64,000 nucleotides of DNA from Jeongeupia sp. USM3. GTDB taxonomy: Bacteria; Pseudomonadota; Gammaproteobacteria; Burkholderiales; Chitinibacteraceae. The notes below the pieces were generated by a model, which saw only the letters and a program-made list of their open reading frames with translations, ran no database searches and was not told the DNA's origin. The DNA lies in the NCBI RefSeq assembly GCF_001808185.1, contig NZ_CP017668.1:1-64000 (forward strand), read 5' to 3'. The position numbers were made by a program, and so were the translations under genes. Shown here in pieces: positions 57,427 to 64,000 of this stretch (position 1 is the stretch's first letter; every line of letters starts with the position of its first letter).

Positions 57427-59472
57427 TTACTTGACGCGCATGCCCGGCTTGGCACCGCTGTCCGGGCCGAGGATGTACAGGCCGCCGTCGCCGCCGGCGG
57501 CGAGCACCATGCCCTCCGAGACGCCGAACTTCATCTTGCGCGGCGCAAGATTGGCGGCCATCACCGTTAGCCTGCCCTGCAGCTCCTCGGGCTTGTACGC
57601 CGACTTGATGCCGGCAAACACGTGGCGCGTCTCGTTGCCGATGTCGAGCGTCAGCGACACGAGCTTGTCGGCACCCTCGACCGACTTGGCCTCGACGATC
57701 TTCGCAATACGCAGGTCGACCTTCATGAAGTCGTCGATGCTGATCGTCTCGGAAATCGGCGGTACCTCGTAATCGAGTGCCGGCCTGGTTTCGGCTGCCG
57801 GTGCGAGGCTCTGCCTGTTTTCCTCGACCATGGCCTCGACCGCCTTCGGGTCGATCCGCGTCATCAGGTGCGAATACGGATTGATGCAGTGCGCAAGTAG
57901 GAGCGAACCGGCATCGACCCAGCGCAGCGGCGCGATATTGAGGAAGGCCTCGACCTCAAAGGCCAGCTTCGGCAGTACCGGCTTGAGGTAGATCGTCAGC
58001 AGCCGGAAGGCGTTGATCAGGATCGAGCACACGCGCTGCAGCTCGGCGTCCATGCCTTCCTGCTTGGCCATTTCCCACGGCTTGTGCGCATCGACGAACT
58101 GGTTGACCTCGTCGGTCAGCGCCATGATGTCGCGGATCGCCCGGCTGTATTCGCGTGCCTCGAACAGCTGGGCCAGCTCGTCACCGGCGGCCTGCAGTTT
58201 GGCCAGCACCGGCGCATCGCCGAGGTTGCGTGCCAGCTCGCCGCCGAAGCGCTTGCTGATGAAGCCGGCGGCGCGGCTGGCGATGTTGACGTACTTGCCG
58301 ATCAAATCGCTGTTGACGCGCGCGGCGAAGTCTTCGAGGTTGAGGTCGATGTCCTCGATCGCGCTGTTGAGCTTGGCGGCGAAGTAGTAGCGCAGCCACT
58401 CGGGGTTCAGGTGGCGCAGGTACGATTCGGCGGTAATGAAGGTGCCGCGGCTCTTGCTCATCTTGGCGCCGTCGACGGTCAGGAAACCGTGGGCATTGAT
58501 GCCGGTCGGCGTGCGGTAGCCGCCGAACTCGAGCATCGCCGGCCAGAACAGCGCGTGGAAATAGAGGATGTCCTTGCCGATGAAGTGATAGAGCTCGGCG
58601 TCCGAATCCTTGCTCCAGTATTCGTCGAAGTCGAGGCCGAGGCGGTCGCACAGGTTCTTGTGGCTGGCCATGTAGCCGACCGGCGCATCGAGCCAGACGT
58701 AGAAGTACTTGCCCGGCGCATCGGGGATCTCGAAGCCGAAGTACGGTGCGTCGCGCGAGATGTCCCAGTCCGACAGGCCGGCATCGAACCATTCCTGCAT
58801 CTTGTTCGCTGCGCCTTCCTGCAGCCGCGGGCGGGCCTGGCCGGCCACGGTGACGCTGCCGCGGGTCCAGTCGCGCAGGAAGGCCTCGCAGTCGCCAAGC
58901 CTGAAGAAGTAATGCTCGGAATCCCTCAGCACCGGCGTCGCACCGGAGACCGCCGAATACGGATTCTTCAGTTCGGTCGGGCTGTAGGTGGTGCCGCAGA
59001 CTTCGCAGTTGTCGCCGTACTGGTCCTTGGCGGCACACTTCGGGCATTCGCCCTTCACGAAGCGGTCCGGCAGGAACATGTTCTTGACCGGGTCGTACAG
59101 CTGGCTGATCGTCCGGTTGGCGATCTTGCCGTTCTGCTTGAGCGTGTTGTAGATCCGGTATGCGTATTCGCGGTTTTCTTCCGAGTTCGTCGTGTAGAAA
59201 TTGTCGAACGCGACATGGAAGCCGGTGAAGTCACGCAGGTGTTCGCCATGCACGCGCTCGATCAGCGCCTCGGGGCTGATGCCTTCCTTTTCGGCGCGCA
59301 GCATGATCGGCGTGCCGTGGGTGTCGTCGGCACAGACATAGTGGCAGGTGTGGCCGCGCATCTTCTGGAAACGGACCCAGATGTCGGTCTGGATGTATTC
59401 GACCAGGTGACCGAGGTGGATGGCGCCGTTGGCGTAGGGCAGGGCGGAGGTGACGAGGATCTTGCGGCTCAT
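57427..59472 (-). CDS. metG: Methionyl-tRNA synthetase
   Basis: 681 residues. Class I synthetase: HIGH-type motif YANGAIHLGHLVE, zinc knuckle CPKC...CEVC, KMSKS in VDGAKMSKSRGTF, anticodon domain, and a C-terminal EMAP/Trbp111-like tRNA-binding domain (SIDDFMKVDLRIAKIVEA). It charges tRNA-Met for initiation and elongation. The start MSRKILVTSALPY at 59472 matches the family; the frame stays open far upstream by chance. Confidence 0.97.
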   Translation of the reverse strand: MSRKILVTSALPYANGAIHLGHLVEYIQTDIWVRFQKMRGHTCHYVCADDTHGTPIMLRAEKEGISPEALIERVHGEHLRDFTGFHVAFDNFYTTNSEENREYAYRIYNTLKQNGKIANRTISQLYDPVKNMFLPDRFVKGECPKCAAKDQYGDNCEVCGTTYSPTELKNPYSAVSGATPVLRDSEHYFFRLGDCEAFLRDWTRGSVTVAGQARPRLQEGAANKMQEWFDAGLSDWDISRDAPYFGFEIPDAPGKYFYVWLDAPVGYMASHKNLCDRLGLDFDEYWSKDSDAELYHFIGKDILYFHALFWPAMLEFGGYRTPTGINAHGFLTVDGAKMSKSRGTFITAESYLRHLNPEWLRYYFAAKLNSAIEDIDLNLEDFAARVNSDLIGKYVNIASRAAGFISKRFGGELARNLGDAPVLAKLQAAGDELAQLFEAREYSRAIRDIMALTDEVNQFVDAHKPWEMAKQEGMDAELQRVCSILINAFRLLTIYLKPVLPKLAFEVEAFLNIAPLRWVDAGSLLLAHCINPYSHLMTRIDPKAVEAMVEENRQSLAPAAETRPALDYEVPPISETISIDDFMKVDLRIAKIVEAKSVEGADKLVSLTLDIGNETRHVFAGIKSAYKPEELQGRLTVMAANLAPRKMKFGVSEGMVLAAGGDGGLYILGPDSGAKPGMRVK

Positions 59473-59589
59473 GGTCGACTTGTTCGGGCGAGGAATCGCA
59501 CGATTATATCGCAGCCGGCGCCCGGGTCGTGGCGCATTGGCAAGACCGCAGTTATAGTGGGTCGTCATGCCCATCCCGCCCACGCCCCC

Positions 59590-59943
59590 ATGCCGCATTC
59601 CGAGCTGTCTGCCGAACTGACCCGCATCGACGACGCTTTCTCCGCGCTGGTGCGCGATCTGGGCGAGGACATGCGCGCCGAGTTGCTGGCCGCCTACTGG
59701 CCGACCCACGAGGCCTGTCTGGCCGAGATTGCCGCGGCACTGGCCGAAGGGCAGCCGTATGTCGCCGAACGTGCCGCGCATCAGCTCAAGGGCGCGTGTG
59801 GCCAGATCGGCGCGCAGCGGATGACCGCGCTGTGCAAGGGCATCGAGATGGCGCTGCGCGACCAGCGCGTTGCCGACGCCTTCGTGCTGCATGGCGAACT
59901 GGCCGAACTCGCCGTCGGGGTCGAATCGGCGCTGCGGCGCTGA
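59590..59943 (+). CDS. Solitary Hpt-domain protein
   Basis: 117 residues, a four-helix histidine phosphotransfer domain with the phosphorylatable His in ERAAHQLKGACGQIG. No kinase or receiver is attached or adjacent, so it would serve as a free phosphorelay intermediate. It diverges from metG and precedes the TRIC-family gene by 78 bp. Confidence 0.82.
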   Translation: MPHSELSAELTRIDDAFSALVRDLGEDMRAELLAAYWPTHEACLAEIAAALAEGQPYVAERAAHQLKGACGQIGAQRMTALCKGIEMALRDQRVADAFVLHGELAELAVGVESALRR

Positions 59944-60021
59944 CCGTTGGCCGATCGTTACAATGGACGACGATCGCGCCGCGCTACACTCGTGTCCCCC
60001 GTTCCCGAGCGCCCCTGACCT

Positions 60022-60636
60022 ATGCAGCTGCAGTTCGACGTCCTGTTCCTGATCGGCACCGCCGCGTTCACGATCTCCGGCTATCTGGTCGGCGCGACCA
60101 AGCGCTTCGACGTGCTCGGCGTCGTCATTCTGGCGTTGCTGACCGCGATCGGCGGCGGGATGATCCGCGACGTGCTCGTCGACCGCGTCCCGCGGGTGTT
60201 TCTCGACGCCGGCCCGCTGTACACGATCTTCGCGACGCTGCTGGTGGCATGGGCGATCAAGCTGCACCAGCGCAACCGCGGCCTGCTCTACAAGATCTTC
60301 ATCGTCGCCGATTCGATCGGACTGGTCGCATTCAGCATCGCCGGCGCGCAGATCGGCCTTGACGTTGGCCTGAACCTGTTCGGCGTCTCCTTCCTCGCCT
60401 TCGTCACCGCGGTCGGCGGCGGGCTGGTGCGCGACATGATGGTCAACGACGTGCCGTTCATCCTGCACGAGGATTTCTACGGCACCGTCGCCATTCTGGT
60501 GGCGGTGCTGCTGTTCGTCGCGGCCCGGTTCGGCTGGCGCGGCCTGTGGGTCGAATGGACGCTGTTTGCCATCGGGCTCGCACTGCGGCTGATTGCCCAT
60601 CAGCGCGACTTCCGGCTGCCGAGGGTGGGCGCCTGA
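60022..60636 (+). CDS. TRIC-type cation channel family protein (YadS/UPF0126)
   Basis: 204 residues, seven hydrophobic segments arranged as two repeats: GGGMIRDVLVDRVPRVF and GGGLVRDMMVNDVPFIL are the paired family motifs. Bacterial relatives of TRIC channels are homotrimers passing K+/Na+; some YadS-like proteins have been linked to glycine uptake. Overlaps nudL (1 nt). Confidence 0.87.
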   Translation: MQLQFDVLFLIGTAAFTISGYLVGATKRFDVLGVVILALLTAIGGGMIRDVLVDRVPRVFLDAGPLYTIFATLLVAWAIKLHQRNRGLLYKIFIVADSIGLVAFSIAGAQIGLDVGLNLFGVSFLAFVTAVGGGLVRDMMVNDVPFILHEDFYGTVAILVAVLLFVAARFGWRGLWVEWTLFAIGLALRLIAHQRDFRLPRVGA

Positions 60637-61256
60637 TGGACTGGCCGGTCGGCGATTTCCGCGACTGGGCGGCGTGGCTTGGCGCCAGGCTGGCGAATGC
60701 GCCGCGGGTCGACAGCGGTGATTTTCCGATCGAGCAGGAGTCGCGGCCGGCCGCGGTGCTGATCGCGATCGTGCCGCGTGCGGCCGGCGTGACGATACTG
60801 CTGACCGAACGCGCCGCACACCTGCCGGCGCACGCCGGACAGATCAGTTTTCCCGGTGGCGGCGTCGACGATGGCGACGCCGACGCCGCCGCTACCGCGC
60901 TGCGCGAGAGCGTCGAGGAGATCGGTCTCGAGTCGCGTTTCGTCCACGTCGTCGGACGGCTCGGCAATTACTACACCGTCAGCGGTTACGAGGTGGCGCC
61001 GGTGGTCGGCGTGCTCGAACCGGGCTTTGCGCTGACGCCGTGTGCCGACGAAGTCGAGCGGGTGCTCGAGCTGCCGCTGGCGCAACTGCTCGACCCGTCG
61101 CATTACGAGCGCCGCTGGGTCGAACGCCGCGGTTTGCGCGGGCAGACGCATTTCATCGAGATCGACGGCGACACGGTCTGGGGCGCGACAGCCAATATGT
61201 TGCTGATGCTGGCGCACGCGCTCGGCGCGGACGGCGCGCCGCGCGAGGTCGGTTAG
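60636..61256 (+). CDS. CoA pyrophosphatase, NUDIX (NudL type)
   Basis: 206 residues. UPF0035 signature before the Nudix box (LLTERAAHLPAHAGQISFPGG at about 56-76) and Nudix helix ATALRESVEEIGL. As in NudL proteins the first Glu of the classical box is replaced. Expected to hydrolyse CoA to 4'-phosphopantetheine and 3',5'-ADP. Translationally coupled to the TRIC gene. Confidence 0.86.
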   Translation: MDWPVGDFRDWAAWLGARLANAPRVDSGDFPIEQESRPAAVLIAIVPRAAGVTILLTERAAHLPAHAGQISFPGGGVDDGDADAAATALRESVEEIGLESRFVHVVGRLGNYYTVSGYEVAPVVGVLEPGFALTPCADEVERVLELPLAQLLDPSHYERRWVERRGLRGQTHFIEIDGDTVWGATANMLLMLAHALGADGAPREVG

Positions 61257-62642
61257 TCACTCGCCCGGGCGCTGTCTGGGCAGGCTGACCCGGGCGATCA
61301 GGCCGTGCGGCTGGGCGTCGGCGAGTTCGATCCGGCCGCCGTGACGTTCGGCGATTTCCTTGACGATGGCCATGCCGAGACCGCAACCGTTGCCGTCGTT
61401 CTGGTTGACGCGATAGAAACGCTCGAACACGCGCGGCTTTTGCTCGTCGCTGATGCCGTTGCCGTCGTCCTCGACCTCGACGACGTAGTCCGGCCCTTGC
61501 TCGAACAGCCGGACCGTGATGTTCGAGCCGCGCGGAATGTATTTGATCGCATTCTCGACCAGATTGATGAACAGCTCGCGCAGCAGCGCCGGATTGCCGT
61601 CGATCGTCGCCTCGGCGAGTGCGCTGTCGCAGCCGAGGTCCATGCCGGCGGCAAGCGCGCGCGGCACCGACTCGGCGGTCAGGTCGCGGATCAGCTTGGC
61701 GAGGTCGACCTTCATCCCCGGCATGCCGGCCTGGGCGCCCGGTTCGGAACGCGCGAGCGTCAACAGCTGGTTGACGAGGTGGATGCTGCGCGTGGCGCTG
61801 GCGTGGACGAGGTTGAGCCGATCGCGCAGCCCCTCGGGCGTGGTTTCGCGCATCGCCAGCTCGGTCTGCGACTTGAGTCCGGCAAGCGGGGTCCTGAGCT
61901 GGTGTGCCGCGTCGGCGATAAAGCGGCGCTGTCGTGAGACGCTTTCATTGGTCGTTGACAGCAGCTGATTGAGCGCCTGGGTCAGCGACTGCAATTCGAC
62001 CGGCAGGGACTCGGTTTCCAGCGGCGTGAGATCCTGCGGCACCCGGTGCTCGACGCCGCGCTTGAGCTTGTCGAGCGGTCGCAGGCCGCGGCTGACGCCC
62101 CACCAGACCAGCACGCTCATCGCGATGATCAGCAGGCCGAGCGGCACGCCGGTCGCCAGCAGGATCTCGCGCGAGATCCGGTTGCGCGGTTGCAGGCTCT
62201 TGCCGACCTGCACGTGCAGCCAGCGGTCCGGTGTCAGCCGATAGAACAGCGAGAGTACGCGGATCGATTCGCGATCCTGCGTGGTGTTGTAGAAGACCGG
62301 GTGGTCGGCCGCGGGTTGACCCGGCGGGGCGGGAAGGCGGCGATTGCCGAGGATCATGCCACCGGGGACGGTGCTGACCGTGTAGAAGAGTTTGTCGTCC
62401 GGGCCTTCCTCGAGCAGCAGCTGGGCTGCCCGGGGAAAGTCGATCATCAGGCCGTCGTCGAGCGGCTGGACCTGGCGGGCAATCGCCCGCCCGGTCTGCA
62501 GCAGGCTATTGTCGGTAACGGCGTTGGCGTAGTGCGTCGCCACGTTGTAGTACAGCGCCGCACCGGCCAGCCAGAGGACGATTTGCGGAATCAGCAGCCA
62601 CAGCAGCAGCTGCCGCTGGAGGGAGACCTTAGCCCGCCACAT
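61257..62642 (-). CDS. Sensor histidine kinase, TctE-like (second system)
   Basis: 461 residues. Helices at about 12-32 and 170-190 flank a 2CSK_N-like periplasmic sensor; HAMP, HisKA with His in DAAHQLRTPLAGL, HATPase_c with NLVENAIKYIP, DDGNGISDEQ and GCGLGMAIV. A paralogue of the kinase at 52795. It overlaps the regulator gene by 14 nt, as in the other system. The signal is unknown; no transporter is adjacent. Confidence 0.92.
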   Translation of the reverse strand: MWRAKVSLQRQLLLWLLIPQIVLWLAGAALYYNVATHYANAVTDNSLLQTGRAIARQVQPLDDGLMIDFPRAAQLLLEEGPDDKLFYTVSTVPGGMILGNRRLPAPPGQPAADHPVFYNTTQDRESIRVLSLFYRLTPDRWLHVQVGKSLQPRNRISREILLATGVPLGLLIIAMSVLVWWGVSRGLRPLDKLKRGVEHRVPQDLTPLETESLPVELQSLTQALNQLLSTTNESVSRQRRFIADAAHQLRTPLAGLKSQTELAMRETTPEGLRDRLNLVHASATRSIHLVNQLLTLARSEPGAQAGMPGMKVDLAKLIRDLTAESVPRALAAGMDLGCDSALAEATIDGNPALLRELFINLVENAIKYIPRGSNITVRLFEQGPDYVVEVEDDGNGISDEQKPRVFERFYRVNQNDGNGCGLGMAIVKEIAERHGGRIELADAQPHGLIARVSLPRQRPGE

Positions 62643-63327
62643 CCTGTGCCAACGGCTGCTGTTTCTCGAGCAGGTAGCCCAGACCGCGGATGGTACGGAT
62701 CACGACGCCGCACGGCTCGAGCTTCTTGCGCAGGCGGTGCACGTAGACTTCGATCGCGTTCAGGCCGACTTCGGCGTTGTCCGAGCCGAGTTCGGAGACG
62801 ATCTGTTCCTTGGTGACGACGCGGTCGATGTTCGACATCAGGATCTCGAGCACGGTCAGCTCGCGGGCCGACAGGTCGAGCGGGGTGTCGTTGCACCAGG
62901 CGCGCTGGCCGGCACGGTCGAGACGCAGGTTGCCCAGCTGCTGGACCGACTGCGGCAGGATCTGGCTGCGGCGCAGCAGGGCGCGCAGGCGGGCTTCGAG
63001 CTCGGCGAACTCGAACGGCTTGGCGAGGTAGTCGTCGGCGCCGGCATCGAGACCGGCAACGCGCTCCTCGAGGCCGTCGAGGGCGGTCAGGATCAGGATC
63101 GGCAGCGAAGGCTTGTGCTGGCGGACGTTGCGCAGCACGGTGAGGCCGTCCATGTTCGGCAGGCCGATGTCGAGCACGACGATGTCGTAGTCGTTGTGCA
63201 GCAGGATCTGCAACGCCAGTGCGCCGTCGTTGACACAGTCAACCTGGAAGTCGGCCTGCGACAGGCTGGTCTTCAGGGCGTCGGCGAGAATGAGATCGTC
63301 TTCGGCAAGAAAAAGCCGGGTGCTCAT
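62629..63327 (-). CDS. OmpR-family response regulator, TctD-like (second system)
   Basis: 232 residues. Receiver with phospho-Asp in IVVLDIGLPNMDGL, acidic LAEDD, LILTALD and YLAKP; winged helix with NAIEVYVHRLRKKLEP. First gene of its two-gene operon. GTAAG-N6-CTTAC (63358-63373) upstream may be its own operator. Confidence 0.93.
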   Translation of the reverse strand: MSTRLFLAEDDLILADALKTSLSQADFQVDCVNDGALALQILLHNDYDIVVLDIGLPNMDGLTVLRNVRQHKPSLPILILTALDGLEERVAGLDAGADDYLAKPFEFAELEARLRALLRRSQILPQSVQQLGNLRLDRAGQRAWCNDTPLDLSARELTVLEILMSNIDRVVTKEQIVSELGSDNAEVGLNAIEVYVHRLRKKLEPCGVVIRTIRGLGYLLEKQQPLAQDVAG

Positions 63328-63357
63328 GGTGGGAAACCTCCGGGAACGCGGTGTTCT

Positions 63358-63373
63358 GTAAGGAAATGCTTAC
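63358..63373. promoter_or_regulatory. Candidate operator of the second TctDE-like system
   Basis: Inverted repeat GTAAG-GAAATG-CTTAC, 31 bp upstream of the regulator start codon. Same N6 spacing as the GTTTCA-N6-TGAAAC site of the first system, but a different half-site. Confidence 0.35.
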
Positions 63374-63408
63374 TGCTGAGTGTAACTGCTATTTCGCCAA
63401 TTTCCCAG

Positions 63409-63999
<591 letters not shown>

Positions 64000-64000
64000 C

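Noticed and set aside
57427..60819. Minus-strand frame of more than 1100 codons covering metG and extending antisense through the Hpt and TRIC genes
   Set aside because: The family N-terminus of MetG begins at 59472; the upstream extension is a codon-bias artefact of high-GC DNA with Arg/Ala/Pro-rich low-complexity translation.

Overview
The window is a high-GC chromosomal segment from a betaproteobacterium, most likely of the order Neisseriales (Chromobacteriaceae/Chitinibacteraceae type). Support comes from an OmpA-family protein built like the neisserial RmpM proteins, a gyrA-serC-pheA-hisC order that is a remnant of the betaproteobacterial serC/pheA/hisC/tyrA/aroA block, and TctDE-type two-component systems. 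No rRNA, CRISPR array, prophage or plasmid functions were seen. The genus cannot be named from sequence reading alone.

Layout. 0-1.6 kb: the end of a membrane GGDEF/EAL protein. 1.7-9.6 kb: a 2-aminoethylphosphonate (AEP) uptake and degradation cluster (binding protein, HD-domain protein, ATPase, fused permease, PhnW, PhnX, FAD oxidoreductase). Three transcription units are each preceded by a TCTAGA-type operator. Every gene of this cluster carries one or more single-base indels (15 in about 6.8 kb), while I found none in the rest of the window. 9.7-18.2 kb: a YkgJ-type protein, a 7TMR-DISM diguanylate cyclase, a Rossmann-like protein, HrpA helicase and a PAS sensor. 18.4-18.6 kb: tRNA-Val and tRNA-Asp. 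18.7-23.4 kb: type II secretion gspC-gspD-gspE followed directly by a PilZ gene. 23.6-30.2 kb: ArnD-like deacetylase, NfeD/SPFH pair, serS, lolA-rarA and an RmpM-like OmpA protein.

30.4-39.6 kb: gyrA, two tandem thioesterases, serC, a small membrane protein, pheA, a LOG-family gene, hisC and a ChaA-like antiporter. 39.7-43.2 kb: mscL, rlmM, an FAD protein and a GNAT acetyltransferase. 43.2-44.2 kb: a complete IS481-family element in a GCTAGT target, between two convergent genes that both stay intact. 44.2-47.9 kb: a CbiM-like permease, a PLD nuclease, and a LysR regulator divergent from a Tat-exported agmatine deiminase-like protein. 47.9-54.2 kb: a Fe3+/organophosphate-type ABC importer divergent from a TctDE-like two-component system. 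54.2-64 kb: a hydrolase/ferredoxin/unknown operon, a WbuC cupin with a possible sRNA or attenuator upstream, acyP, metG, a solitary Hpt protein, a TRIC-family protein, NudL, a second TctDE-like system and the end of hemH.

Themes. (1) Phosphonate use: AEP is imported, transaminated by PhnW to phosphonoacetaldehyde and hydrolysed by PhnX to acetaldehyde and phosphate. (2) Cyclic-di-GMP: a dual-domain protein, a diguanylate cyclase and a PilZ effector next to the secretion ATPase. (3) A family of about 90-nt hairpin repeats (copies near 7.5, 10.2 and 36.5 kb) with a shared core but locus-specific, complementary arms.
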